A stretch of DNA of 64,000 nucleotides from an uncultured Candidatus Saccharibacteria bacterium (GTDB lineage Bacteria; Patescibacteriota; Saccharimonadia; Saccharimonadales; Saccharimonadaceae), in contig CARBGY010000003.1 in NCBI GenBank assembly GCA_948945085.1, positions 1-64,000 of the forward strand, given 5' to 3'. Positions 16,239 through 24,398 of this stretch are shown here, piece after piece (positions within the stretch are counted from its first letter, which is position 1; every line of letters begins with the position of its first letter). The position numbers and the translations under genes are program-made. The notes under the pieces were generated by a model. That model saw only the letters and a program-made list of their open reading frames with translations. It was not told the origin of the DNA and searched no databases.

Positions 16239-17396
16239 ATGAGGATTTCATCTAAACATAAAACTATTGGCTTTCGAGGCGCTATCATCATTACGCTATT
16301 TTTGGTCGGTGCCGGAATTTTATCTTTTTCTTTCTTTTCAAATGAAGAAGATGCCAAAGCCTACCCCGCTGGCTGTGTTAGTCAAGCCTGTCGCGAAGCA
16401 TCCGACCGTGCCACTGCCGCCGACCGTGCCGCCTCATTAGCTGCTGAAAATGCTCAAACTCTCGAAGGAGAAGTTGCTCGCCTGGATGCTGAGATTAATG
16501 CCCTTGAAGCCGACATTGTAAAAAATCAAGCAATCGCAGATGACTTATCTCTCCAAATCTCTGAAAACGAAACCAAGCTCGATCTCCAACAAACCGCCCT
16601 AGCTAAGCTCTTAGTCAACATGCACTTCGAGGAAGACTTAGATGCTATCATGCTACTAGCAAGCAGCAATTCACTTGGTGACCTCGCCGAAAAACAATCC
16701 CGCCAGGGAACCGCCAAAAACCAAATCGCCAATTCTGCCGAAGCAATCCGCGAACTTAAACTTAGTCTCGAGGAACAAAAACGCAGCGTCGATGCCCTAA
16801 TTGAAAGCGCCGAACTAACACGTGCCGAAGTTACTAATAAACGTGCCGAACAGGATGCCTTGCGCGAAAAATACAAAAACGATTCTGCCGCTTACGAACG
16901 CGATGCTGCTGCAGCTCGCGAAACCATGCAACAAGAAATCGCTGCTGAAATTGCCAAATATAACAATGGCGGTGTAGTTGGTGAAGGCTACAATTCTTAT
17001 CCCTATGCCGACCGCTGCCCACGCGACAATGTTGGATACATCGTAATCGGCGGATACGTTTGTCAGTGTACTAGTTATGCTGGTTGGAAAACTCAAGAAT
17101 TCTGGGGTATTACTATTACGTCTTGGGGTGATGCCAAAAACTGGGGCAACACCGCCACTCGCTTAGGATATGTCGTCGATAATAATCCCGCACCACACAC
17201 GATCGCTTATAGCACCTCCGGTATTTACGGTCACGTTATGTGGGTAGAGAGCGTTAATGCTAACGGAACAATTAACTTAACCGAATATAACAACCCAAGT
17301 AGCTCAAAGAGTGGACTACCAGGCGACTTCGGTGCACGCTATAATGTTAATCCAAATATCTATCGTTACATTCACCTTGACCAGCGACTTTGGTAG
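16239..17396 (+). CDS. Secreted coiled-coil CHAP-domain peptidoglycan hydrolase (PcsB-like)
   Basis: The 385-residue protein has an N-terminal membrane segment or signal (about 15-35), a long coiled coil (about 50-245, heptad-rich AAENAQTLEGEVARLDAEI and onward) and a C-terminal CHAP amidase/endopeptidase domain. The CHAP catalytic cysteine is probably in VCQCTSYAGWK and the histidine in YGHVMWVESV. This architecture matches PcsB-type hydrolases that FtsEX activates, and the gene directly follows ftsEX. It has its own AT-rich -10 a few bases before the ATG, so it may be leaderless. Substrate specificity is not deducible. Confidence 0.85.
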   Translation: MRISSKHKTIGFRGAIIITLFLVGAGILSFSFFSNEEDAKAYPAGCVSQACREASDRATAADRAASLAAENAQTLEGEVARLDAEINALEADIVKNQAIADDLSLQISENETKLDLQQTALAKLLVNMHFEEDLDAIMLLASSNSLGDLAEKQSRQGTAKNQIANSAEAIRELKLSLEEQKRSVDALIESAELTRAEVTNKRAEQDALREKYKNDSAAYERDAAAARETMQQEIAAEIAKYNNGGVVGEGYNSYPYADRCPRDNVGYIVIGGYVCQCTSYAGWKTQEFWGITITSWGDAKNWGNTATRLGYVVDNNPAPHTIAYSTSGIYGHVMWVESVNANGTINLTEYNNPSSSKSGLPGDFGARYNVNPNIYRYIHLDQRLW

Positions 17397-17437
17397 TTTA
17401 AAGTCATTCTAGCCGATACTTAATGAGCGTACTGTGC

Positions 17438-17443
17438 TATAAT
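17438..17443 (+). promoter_or_regulatory. -10 box of the leaderless ctpA promoter
   Basis: TATAAT with upstream TGC ends 6 nt before ATG 17450. This supports ATG 17450 over the longer frame that opens at 17423 inside the promoter. Confidence 0.7.
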
Positions 17444-17449
17444 AGATAT

Positions 17450-18640
17450 ATGGCAAAACAATCCTGGGAAGAAAAACAAGTTAGTCTTGGCGGCGCAATT
17501 ATCGCTGGAGTTATTACATTGGTCGTTGGCTTCTTCGTCGGCATTAATTGGTCCAACTTCGCCCCCCATTTTCTACCATATCTCGGTGTCCAAACTCGAA
17601 CCGCTCACGATTGGTCGGCACTCGATGAGGTCTACAATGCTCTGCAAACTAATTTCGACGGCGAAATCGATCAAAACCTCTTAATTGAAGGGGCTAAAAA
17701 GGGCATGACTGATGCACTCGGCGACGTTTACACAAGCTATATGTCCCCAGAAGAAGCTCGAGACTACGAAGATGTCCTACATGGAAATATTGGTGCTGGA
17801 GTTGGTATTGAAATGGCGCTTCGCGAAGGATATGTACGAGTAGTTCGAGTTCTACCAGATAATCCTGCCATCCGTGCTGGAGTAAAAGCAGGCGATATTA
17901 TCTATAAAGTTGATGGCGAAGAGGTCTATGACCAAACTACTGAACAAATCTCCAACAAACTCCGTGGTGATGCTGGTACCGACGTAATACTGACCGTTGT
18001 GCGAGACGGTAAAGAACTTGACTTCAAGATGACTCGTGAAGAGATCAATAACGTCTCAGCTTATGTTACTTACGACGGCAATACTGCTATTATTACAGTT
18101 ACCCGTTTCGATACGGATACTGGTACTCTCGTCCAAAGTATTGTCAATAAAGAATTCAAAGATCATAAAATTACAAAAGTCATTCTCGATCTTAGAAATA
18201 ACGGCGGAGGCTATGTTTTAGCCGCCAAAGATCTTGTCTCACTTTGGCTCGATGGCGATATTGTGCTCATCCAAAAAGGTGCGCGCCTTGCCGATACTAC
18301 TGCTTATGCCAATCGTAACCAAGCTACTCTCGCCGATATACCGACCGTCGTTCTTGTCAACGGTAGTACTGCCTCCGCTTCCGAAATCGTTGCTGGAGCG
18401 CTCAAAGACCATAATAAAGCTACCATTCTCGGCGAAACTACCTTTGGTAAAGGTGTTGTTCAAACTCTCTATAACTTATCAGCCGGTTCGTTATTGAAAG
18501 TCACTACCGCCCACTGGTACACACCCAACGGCGATAGTATTAATGAAAATGGTATTAAACCTGATATAGAAGTCGAACGTACCTATGATGATATTAATCA
18601 TAGCCGCGATCCCCAGCTTGATGCCGCCAAAAAACTTTAA
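17450..18640 (+). CDS. C-terminal processing peptidase, S41 family
   Basis: This is a membrane-anchored PDZ serine protease that cuts proteins outside the cytoplasm. The product of about 396 residues has one N-terminal membrane segment (about 12-32), a PDZ domain (about 100-180, with GIGAGVGIEMALRE and GVKAGDIIYKVDGEEV) and the S41 catalytic domain. The Ser is in VNGSTASASEIVAGAL and the Lys in TTFGKGVVQTL, the Ser-Lys dyad of the family. It follows the FtsEX-CHAP block and may process hydrolases or surface proteins; that role is inferred only from position. Confidence 0.9.
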   Translation: MAKQSWEEKQVSLGGAIIAGVITLVVGFFVGINWSNFAPHFLPYLGVQTRTAHDWSALDEVYNALQTNFDGEIDQNLLIEGAKKGMTDALGDVYTSYMSPEEARDYEDVLHGNIGAGVGIEMALREGYVRVVRVLPDNPAIRAGVKAGDIIYKVDGEEVYDQTTEQISNKLRGDAGTDVILTVVRDGKELDFKMTREEINNVSAYVTYDGNTAIITVTRFDTDTGTLVQSIVNKEFKDHKITKVILDLRNNGGGYVLAAKDLVSLWLDGDIVLIQKGARLADTTAYANRNQATLADIPTVVLVNGSTASASEIVAGALKDHNKATILGETTFGKGVVQTLYNLSAGSLLKVTTAHWYTPNGDSINENGIKPDIEVERTYDDINHSRDPQLDAAKKL

Positions 18641-18649
18641 GAAGTGTGT

Positions 18650-18655
18650 TATAAT
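18650..18655 (+). promoter_or_regulatory. -10 box of the leaderless glutaredoxin promoter
   Basis: TATAAT preceded by TGT ends 6 nt before ATG 18662, again without a ribosome site. Confidence 0.65.
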
Positions 18656-18661
18656 TAAAAC

Positions 18662-18886
18662 ATGATAAAAGTTTACACAACTACAACTTGCCCTTACTGT
18701 CACGCTTTAATGGATTGGCTCGAGCAGCAAGGTATTAAATATGAAGAAGTCGACGCCTCTAATATGCCAGATATTACTGCTGTACCAGTTACCGAAATTA
18801 ATGGTCAGCGTATTGTTGGTTTCGACCGCGTCGGCATAAAAGACGCCCTTCGTGCATCCGATAATAACCTTAAAAATGCCGCCTAA
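18662..18886 (+). CDS. Glutaredoxin-like protein (CPYC)
   Basis: This 74-residue thiol-disulfide oxidoreductase has the active-site motif TTCPYCHALMDWLEQQGI near the N-terminus and the cis-Pro loop VPVTEINGQRIVGFD. The size and sequence fit the NrdH/glutaredoxin family of small cytosolic redox proteins; its reductant is not visible here. Its last codons overlap the start of the alpha/beta hydrolase gene. Confidence 0.88.
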   Translation: MIKVYTTTTCPYCHALMDWLEQQGIKYEEVDASNMPDITAVPVTEINGQRIVGFDRVGIKDALRASDNNLKNAA

Positions 18887-19640
18887 AACTCCTCCGACTA
18901 CTATCACTCCTTCTCAAAAGCCCAGTATCATTTTGATTCATGGTTATCGTGGCGCTCCTCAAGGCCTCCAAACAATTGCTACTGACCTTAAAAACTCCGG
19001 TTATGATGTTCATCTTCCCGCTATTCCTCCCTTTGCTGGCGCAAAACCCCTAACCGAATACTCGCCAGAGTCCTATGCCGACTTTATAGCGTCTTACATT
19101 AAAGAATACCGCCTAAACCGTCCAGTCCTCATTGGTCATTCTATGGGTTCCATCATTACCGCAGCTACGGCCCATTTACGGCCGGAACTTATTAATTCTC
19201 GCGTTATCCTACTCTCACCAATTTCCACTCGCACCCCTAAATTTGTCGCCATCTTTGCCCCTCTAACCAGTATTGCTCCTACTAGGATCATTGACTATAT
19301 GACTACCCGTTTTCTTTTTGTTAAAGAAAGTCAAGCTAAACTAAAAGATGTACTCAGAATCACGCGACAATGTAGCTCCAATCACACCCCGACTTATGCC
19401 GCCCTTAAAGGCGCAACCAATTTTTCCACCCACTACTCAGTTTCCGACTTTTCCATTCCGAAAAAAACTCTTATTATTGCTGGCGAAAAAGACCGTTTAA
19501 TTAAAAAAACAGCGACCGAAAATCTAGCTAAAAATCTCGGTGCCGACTTGATTTTTCTTCCTCATACTGGCCACCTACATAACTACGAAAAACCCCACGA
19601 AACCGCCACCGAAATCCTTAAGTTCTTATCAAAAGATTAA
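18876..19640 (+). CDS. Alpha/beta hydrolase (serine hydrolase)
   Basis: The product of about 254 residues has the alpha/beta hydrolase order: oxyanion region LIHGYRGAPQG, nucleophile elbow GHSMGS (about residue 92) and a C-terminal His in LPHTGHLHNYEKP, with the acid probably in GEKDRLIK. No signal peptide is seen, so it should be cytosolic. Start choice is uncertain: ATG 18876 gives a 4-codon overlap with the glutaredoxin gene and trims a poor N-terminus from the longer frame at 18852. The gene is convergent with the GT4 gene, with only 1 nt between the stops. Substrate unknown. Confidence 0.85.
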   Translation: MPPKTPPTTITPSQKPSIILIHGYRGAPQGLQTIATDLKNSGYDVHLPAIPPFAGAKPLTEYSPESYADFIASYIKEYRLNRPVLIGHSMGSIITAATAHLRPELINSRVILLSPISTRTPKFVAIFAPLTSIAPTRIIDYMTTRFLFVKESQAKLKDVLRITRQCSSNHTPTYAALKGATNFSTHYSVSDFSIPKKTLIIAGEKDRLIKKTATENLAKNLGADLIFLPHTGHLHNYEKPHETATEILKFLSKD

Positions 19641-19641
19641 A

Positions 19642-20931
19642 CTACCGCCAAAACTGCCACTTACGTTTTGGCACCTTTTTTCCTTTTAGTATAATCGCTT
19701 CTTCATAAATTTCCACAAATCTTTGCAAAGTACGGTTTAGATCATGTTGCTTTGCTACCTCTAGACTATATTCACCATACTTTTTTCGTAGCTCTTCATC
19801 CGTAAAAAGATTAATCATTGCTCTTGCTAACTTGTTTACATCGCCTGGCTGACAAAGAATTCCATTTTTTCGATTCTGACAAAGTTCTCGCACCGCCCCA
19901 GCATCAACCGCCACCAACGGTAACCCAGTCGCCGCTGCTTCGATTAAAACAATTCCTTGCGTTTCCGTTTCACTCGCAGTCACAAAAAGCTGCGCCGTTC
20001 GATAAACTTCCATCACATCCGGAGGCATAATTCTTCCTGGAAAAATTACTTCTTTCTCAATACCTAATGCCTGTGCCAGATCTACTAGTCGCCGTCGATC
20101 CGTCCCATCACCAACAATCACTAACCTAGCATCGGGCACTTTATCCAGTACCGTCGCAAATGCCGAGACCACATTGCTCAAACTTTTTTCCGGATCAACT
20201 CTTCCAACATATAGTGCTATCGGCTTATCCTTTGGCAAATGATATTTTCGATAAATTTTTGCTGGCGCTTTTTTGGGCCCAAACTTCGAGAGGTCCACAC
20301 CGTTCGACAAAGGTTCGACTGTTACATTAAAACTCTTGCGCTTCTTCGGCACAAGATCATCAATCGCCATTTCTGTTGGCATCGTCGCATATTCCGAATG
20401 CTTCAAAAAACTCGCCATATAAGTTCTCAAAATCGCATCCAGCGGCTTTTTAATCGGCTTTAAAATCTTAAGCTGACTAGTAATATTATCTGGGTAGGCA
20501 TGTCCGGTCGAAACCATTGGGACATCATACTTTTTTGCATAACGTCGCGCCGCAAAAGCAATCATCTCTGCAGTTTGATTGTGAATTACATCTGGACGAA
20601 ACTTATTTAAAGCTTTTTTCATAGCTGGATAAGGGTCGACTGTAATCCATAACCCATGCCGATATGCTAATCTTGGTAGCGACATTCCCAAAAACTCTTT
20701 TCCAGCCGGAACTTCATTAATTTGATCAGGATAAAAAGGGAATCGGATTGAGCGCAAATAAAACGTAGTTACACCATCTCGCTTTTCTCGATGTTGTCGA
20801 CCATTAAAACTCGGACAAATCACCAAAACTTCGTGCCCTTGCTGAGCAAGCCCTTTCGCTAAATTGTGCGCAAAAACCGCTACACCATTTGTCATTGGAT
20901 AATACAAATCCGAAGTAATTGCAATACGCAT
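19642..20931 (-). CDS. GT4 glycosyltransferase, likely diacylglycerol glucosyltransferase-like
   Basis: The 429-residue GT-B enzyme starts with MRIAITSDLYYPMTNGVAVF, the nucleotide-fold opening of GT4 enzymes. It has the donor-binding part VGRVDPEKSLSNVVSAF, IVGDGTDRRRL and the EX7E motif ETQGIVLIEAAATG. An Arg/Lys-rich C-terminus (KGKKVPKRKWQFWR) would suit membrane association. It resembles processive or monofunctional diacylglycerol glycosyltransferases more than LPS enzymes, so a role in membrane glycolipids is plausible. An ATTATA box (TATAAT on its strand, 20943-20948) precedes the start by 11 nt. Confidence 0.85.
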   Translation of the reverse strand: MRIAITSDLYYPMTNGVAVFAHNLAKGLAQQGHEVLVICPSFNGRQHREKRDGVTTFYLRSIRFPFYPDQINEVPAGKEFLGMSLPRLAYRHGLWITVDPYPAMKKALNKFRPDVIHNQTAEMIAFAARRYAKKYDVPMVSTGHAYPDNITSQLKILKPIKKPLDAILRTYMASFLKHSEYATMPTEMAIDDLVPKKRKSFNVTVEPLSNGVDLSKFGPKKAPAKIYRKYHLPKDKPIALYVGRVDPEKSLSNVVSAFATVLDKVPDARLVIVGDGTDRRRLVDLAQALGIEKEVIFPGRIMPPDVMEVYRTAQLFVTASETETQGIVLIEAAATGLPLVAVDAGAVRELCQNRKNGILCQPGDVNKLARAMINLFTDEELRKKYGEYSLEVAKQHDLNRTLQRFVEIYEEAIILKGKKVPKRKWQFWR

Positions 20932-20984
20932 AACTATATTTTATTATACCACAAAATCTAAGATATCTTCTAAAACCTCCGTCC

Positions 20985-21239
20985 TTACGATTCCTCCGCT
21001 CCTAACTCAATTTTGTTGCACATTTCCACCGTAAATTCTTGCATGGATCCTTCACCAAATGGATCACCAGTATTCGCAATCTTCGCCTCCCCACTCACCA
21101 ACAAATCACTAGAGATTGATGCATGTCCATAACCACAACCTAATACACAAAACATACTCACAATCACACAACAAACAATAATACCACGACGCACCAACTA
21201 TTCCTGACGACTTTGATCTCTCCTAGCTCTAATGTTCAT
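20985..21239 (-). pseudogene. Broken FISUMP-type surface protein, N-terminal remnant
   Basis: Read on the minus strand from ATG 21239, the frame gives MNIRARRDQSRQE, a TAG at 21200-21198, then LVRRGIIVCCVIV...GCGYGHASISSDLLVSGEA...MQEFTVEMCNK, ending at 20985. It matches in order the start of the intact protein at 58224-59318 (membrane segment, CGYGHA, S.DLL.SG, MQ...T...C). The in-frame TAG and the loss of everything after about 80 residues make it a remnant. The shortened frame from GTG 21197 could still give a 70-residue secreted peptide. Confidence 0.75.
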
Positions 21240-21280
21240 ACTTGCTTTCTTTTGCTACTAGCATCCTTAGTAATATTAGT

Positions 21281-21333
21281 GTTATGCTGACAATATGTAT
21301 GTGGCTACAGTTAGCATACTATGTCAGCATAAC
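21281..21333. repeat. Inverted repeat in a gene-free stretch (21240-21501)
   Basis: A GTTATGCTGACA arm at 21281-21292 and a TGTCAGCATAAC arm at 21322-21333 are perfect 12-bp complements, with a partly paired inner segment (GTATG/CATAC). A second AT palindrome, GTATATATAATATATAC, lies at 21347-21363. The T-tract expected of a terminator is missing. The stretch otherwise holds only the upstream region of the ClbS-like gene, with a TATACT box near 21452. Confidence 0.7.
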
Positions 21334-21501
21334 TACTTTAAGTCTAGTATATATAATATATACACTGTCAAGTTTATTTGGTGAGATTATTCAGTCCTGT
21401 AGCCTACTTCATGAATATGTAATGTATACGATAACTGCAACTGAAAAATGTTATACTAAGATAAATAAATTTTAATTCGTCTTACGACACAAGGGAGCAT
21501 T

Positions 21502-22038
21502 ATGCCACGCGCAAGAAGCAAAGAAGATTTAATCAAAGCCAGCAACGAGCAATATCAGAAGTTAAACGACTTGATTAATTCGCTGTCGGAAAAAGAATTG
21601 AATACCGAATTTAATTTTTCTGATGACCCGAAGAAAACTGAGCGACACTGGGGCCGCGATAAAAACTTGCGAGACATATACATTCATCTCTACGAGTGGC
21701 ACCAACTTTTACTAAACTGGATCAAAGCAAACGAGGGTGGTGAAGAAAAACCATTTATTCCTGAGCCATATTCTTGGAAAACTTATGGCGATATGAATAT
21801 GGAGTTTTGGGAGAAGCATCAGAAGACTAGTCTAGAAGACGCGAAAAAGATGTTTGAGAAATCTCACGCCGAGGTTTTGAAACTTGCCGAAAAATATACC
21901 AATGATCAGTTATTTGGTCGCGGAGTTTATGCTTGGGTGAATACCGATTTAGGATCATATTTTGTGAGTGTAATGCCAAGCCATTATGACTGGGCAATGA
22001 AGAAACTCAAGGCCCACCGCAAGAAGAATGGAAAATAA
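21502..22038 (+). CDS. ClbS/DfsB family four-helix protein (DUF1706)
   Basis: The 178-residue product has the DUF1706 pattern: SKEDLIKASNEQYQKL at the N-terminus, HWGRDKNLRDIYIHLYEWHQLLLNWI in the second helix region, PEPYSWKTYGDMN, and a C-terminal SHYDWAMKKLKAHRK. In ClbS this fold protects against colibactin, but most family members have unknown roles. It has a GGGAG ribosome site 5 nt before ATG 21502. The GyrI-like gene follows 3 nt later and should be cotranscribed. Codon use here looks AT-richer than in flanking genes, which could mean transfer, judged only by eye. Confidence 0.85.
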   Translation: MPRARSKEDLIKASNEQYQKLNDLINSLSEKELNTEFNFSDDPKKTERHWGRDKNLRDIYIHLYEWHQLLLNWIKANEGGEEKPFIPEPYSWKTYGDMNMEFWEKHQKTSLEDAKKMFEKSHAEVLKLAEKYTNDQLFGRGVYAWVNTDLGSYFVSVMPSHYDWAMKKLKAHRKKNGK

Positions 22039-22041
22039 GAA

Positions 22042-22782
22042 ATGGAAAATAAAATCTACCAAAATTACGATACATCAATTATTTCAAACAATCAACTCAG
22101 TAAAAATACTTCTTCTGAGATAACACGAAGAGTTTCTGTTGCAAAAGCAGTAGATTACAAGAAAAAATACAAAGAGTTCTATATGCCGAAGAACAAACCA
22201 GGTATCATAGAAGTTCCGCAAATGAACTATTTGGCAGTGCGCGGTAAAGGTGATCCAAATGACGAAGATGGCGAATATAAACAAAGCATCGAATTACTTT
22301 ACGGTATTGCCTATACTATCAAGATGAGCAAAAAGAGCAATCATGAAATTGACGGCTATTTTGATTACGTTGTACCACCACTAGAAGGCTTTTGGTGGCA
22401 AGATAACTCAACAAACAGTATAGATTATAGTAGAAAAAACGATCTCAATTTTATATCCGTAATTAGACTTCCAAACTTTGTAAAAAGGATCGATTTTGAC
22501 TGGGCAATCACAGAAGCCACCAAGAAAAAGAAACGAGATTTTTCAAGAGTTGAGTTTTTAACCTATGACGAAGGTCTGTGTGTTCAGTGTATGCATCTAG
22601 GTTCTTATGATAATGAGCCAGCAACTGTGAAACTAATGCACGAATATATAACAAAAGCAAGCTACCAACTCGATCTTCAAAACCCGCGCTATCATCACGA
22701 AATTTATTTAAGCGATCCAAGAAAATGTAGCATCAACAAATTAAAAACCGTCATTAGACATCCCATTAGGAAAGTAGAATAA
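22042..22782 (+). CDS. GyrI-like small-molecule-binding domain protein
   Basis: The 246-residue protein has an N-terminal segment of about 45 residues followed by a GyrI/SOUL-like domain: KPGIIEVPQMNYLAVRGKGDPN, ELLYGIAYTIKMSKK, DYVVPPLEGFWWQ and the conserved end HHEIYLSDPRK. Proteins of this type bind small hydrophobic or drug-like ligands. Pairing with a ClbS/DfsB gene suggests a detoxification or drug-response role, which is inference from context. The N-terminal 45 residues are of unclear function, and the start could lie at a later Met. Confidence 0.82.
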   Translation: MENKIYQNYDTSIISNNQLSKNTSSEITRRVSVAKAVDYKKKYKEFYMPKNKPGIIEVPQMNYLAVRGKGDPNDEDGEYKQSIELLYGIAYTIKMSKKSNHEIDGYFDYVVPPLEGFWWQDNSTNSIDYSRKNDLNFISVIRLPNFVKRIDFDWAITEATKKKKRDFSRVEFLTYDEGLCVQCMHLGSYDNEPATVKLMHEYITKASYQLDLQNPRYHHEIYLSDPRKCSINKLKTVIRHPIRKVE

Positions 22783-22909
22783 TTGTATATGAATAATTGT
22801 ATATGAATAATTTTAATCATTGCGACAACCATATTAAAAATTAGGCATATAGGAATATACTTAAATCATAAAAGCTATACAAATTTTCATTTAACGAAAG
22901 GCCACAATT

Positions 22910-22942
22910 ATGCGAGATACTAAAAAACAATTAGTCGTATGA
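22910..22942 (+). other. Ten-codon upstream ORF coupled to the PNPOx gene
   Basis: ATG 22910 has a GAAAGG ribosome site and reads MRDTKKQLVV before TGA 22940-22942. The next gene starts at ATG 22939, giving an ATGA overlap typical of translational coupling. It may instead be the true N-terminus separated by a frameshift near the AAAAAA run at 22922-22927. Confidence 0.5.
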
Positions 22943-23328
22943 TAGATAAACAAAAAATTTGTTTCATCAGCTCGGTTGATGCGGACGGCTTTCCTAACAC
23001 AAAAGCCATGCTACGCCCTCGCAAACGTAATGGCATTAAAGAATTTTACTTATCTACCAACACTTCTTCGATTAAAGTGAAATCATTTCGCGATAATCCC
23101 AAAGCCTGTTTATACTTCTGTAACCGGAGATTTTATCGCGGAGTCATGCTTAAGGGTTTCGTAGAAATCTTAGAAGACCAAGCGTCAAAGGATATGATTT
23201 GGCAATTCGGCGATACGATGTATTACAAGGACGGTAAGACTGACCCTGATTATTGCGTGTTAAAATTTACAGCAATCTCCGCCAGATATTATAGTAATTT
23301 CAAGTCAGTAGATGTGGAAATACGATAA
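22939..23328 (+). CDS. Pyridoxamine 5'-phosphate oxidase family protein
   Basis: The 129-residue product has the split-barrel flavin-binding pattern of small PNPOx-like proteins: KICFISSVDADGFPNTKAM, IKEFYLSTNTSSIKVKSFRDNPKACLYF and the end FTAISARYYSNFKS. Proteins of this size are usually F420- or FMN-dependent oxidoreductases or stress proteins rather than true PNP oxidases. ATG 22939 lacks its own ribosome site; the good site is 29 nt upstream at a ten-codon ORF that overlaps this start. It ends an accessory cluster with the ClbS and GyrI-like genes. Confidence 0.82.
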   Translation: MIDKQKICFISSVDADGFPNTKAMLRPRKRNGIKEFYLSTNTSSIKVKSFRDNPKACLYFCNRRFYRGVMLKGFVEILEDQASKDMIWQFGDTMYYKDGKTDPDYCVLKFTAISARYYSNFKSVDVEIR

Positions 23329-23395
23329 CAAAATCTCACTCATCTTCGCCCATCCCTCGTGCCCCCATAATCAGTCGTATCTATAAATTTTCTGT

Positions 23396-23401
23396 TATAA
23401 T
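23396..23401 (+). promoter_or_regulatory. -10 box of the smpB promoter, near-leaderless
   Basis: TATAAT preceded by TGT ends 7 nt before the smpB ATG, with no ribosome site in between. Confidence 0.65.
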
Positions 23402-23408
23402 TATAAGT

Positions 23409-23828
23409 ATGAAAAAACCTAAATCCCACACATCTGTCACCGTCAACCGTCGCGCCCGTTTCGACTATCATCTTGGTGAGGAACTAACCTGCGGCATGCT
23501 GCTATCCGGTCCTGAAGTTCGCCTCATCCGCGACCATCACGTCCAACTCAAAGGTTCTTTTGTCACAATTCGCAACGAAGAGCTCTGGCTAAATAACCTT
23601 ACCCTCGGCGCCGACACCGAACGTAATATTAAACTCCTTGCTACTAAAAAACAAGTTCACCAACTCATGCGCGCCAAACAAGAAGGCTATCAACTCGTTC
23701 CCGTTAAACTTCTCGCTGGCGGACGCTACATTAAACTCGTCATCGCTACTGGAAAAGGAAAGAAAAAATACGACAAACGCGAAACTATTAAAAAACGCGA
23801 TCTCGATCGTAGTCTTAAACGGTTTTAA
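23409..23828 (+). CDS. smpB: SsrA-binding protein SmpB
   Basis: SmpB delivers tmRNA to stalled ribosomes in trans-translation. The 139-residue protein has the family features: VNRRARFDYHLGEELTCGMLLSGPEVRLIR, the middle barrel with LLATKKQVHQLMRAKQEGYQLVPVKL, and the basic C-terminal tail GKGKKKYDKRETIKKRDLDRSLKRF that enters the decoding centre. The length is slightly short but complete. No tmRNA gene was recognised in this window. Confidence 0.95.
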   Translation: MKKPKSHTSVTVNRRARFDYHLGEELTCGMLLSGPEVRLIRDHHVQLKGSFVTIRNEELWLNNLTLGADTERNIKLLATKKQVHQLMRAKQEGYQLVPVKLLAGGRYIKLVIATGKGKKKYDKRETIKKRDLDRSLKRF

Positions 23829-23898
23829 CTTGAGCCTTCTAAATCTCTCATCGGCAACTTGGCTACAAAAACTATTTACTTTTTAATGAAAGTGTGCT

Positions 23899-23904
23899 AT
23901 AATA
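23899..23904 (+). promoter_or_regulatory. Promoter -10 of the 141-aa hypothetical
   Basis: TATAAT with upstream TGC is followed by a leader of about 45 nt containing GGTGGAGG near the start. This is an SD-led transcription unit ending at the terminator 24399-24436. Confidence 0.7.
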
Positions 23905-23953
23905 GAAAGATAGGGAATTTAAAACCTAAATACTTTTTGGTGGAGGAAAAGAT

Positions 23954-24379
23954 ATGCTCTTTATAAAAAATTATATGGAAATGGATGATGCGGAAAGGTC
24001 CGAGCGCTACGTTCACTGTGGCCCCATTACAGTCACCAAACGTATCGTCAAGCTCATTTTGAATTCCGATTATTACACAGTTCAAGATGAAAAGCGACTT
24101 CAGCAGGCCATCGATCACACCTTTCCAGAACTCGATGGACATCTACAGCTTCTCTTAACAATTGAGTGCGGTAAAGATGTGTGCCGCCTCAATGAACTTG
24201 ATGATAAGATTGTCGGCTATATTGATGAGGGATTTGATAGTGATTTTCTATTAAACACTCCGCTTCCCGTTATGGAAATGGATTTTTATCAGGCATGTCA
24301 TATTATCAAGGAAACCTTTGAGTCACAGACCCCCAAAGAAGTTGATACCACAACCAACTCACCTACAAGTCCTTTTTAA
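23954..24379 (+). CDS. Hypothetical acidic protein
   Basis: This 141-residue protein is not recognised. It has no signal peptide or membrane segment, an acidic composition, and predicted helices in TKRIVKLILNSDYYTVQDEK and MEMDFYQACHIIKETFESQ. The last 15 residues are Thr/Pro-rich. It has its own extended -10 promoter, a strong GGAGG-type ribosome site and a terminator immediately after the stop, so it is a single-gene unit and very likely real. No function is proposed. Confidence 0.75.
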   Translation: MLFIKNYMEMDDAERSERYVHCGPITVTKRIVKLILNSDYYTVQDEKRLQQAIDHTFPELDGHLQLLLTIECGKDVCRLNELDDKIVGYIDEGFDSDFLLNTPLPVMEMDFYQACHIIKETFESQTPKEVDTTTNSPTSPF

Positions 24380-24398
24380 AATCTATTTTATCTTTTTA

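Noticed and set aside
21242..21475. A 77-residue + strand ORF
   Set aside because: It runs over the palindromes and AT-rich spacer, has no ribosome site or family match, and its hydrophobic look comes from base composition.
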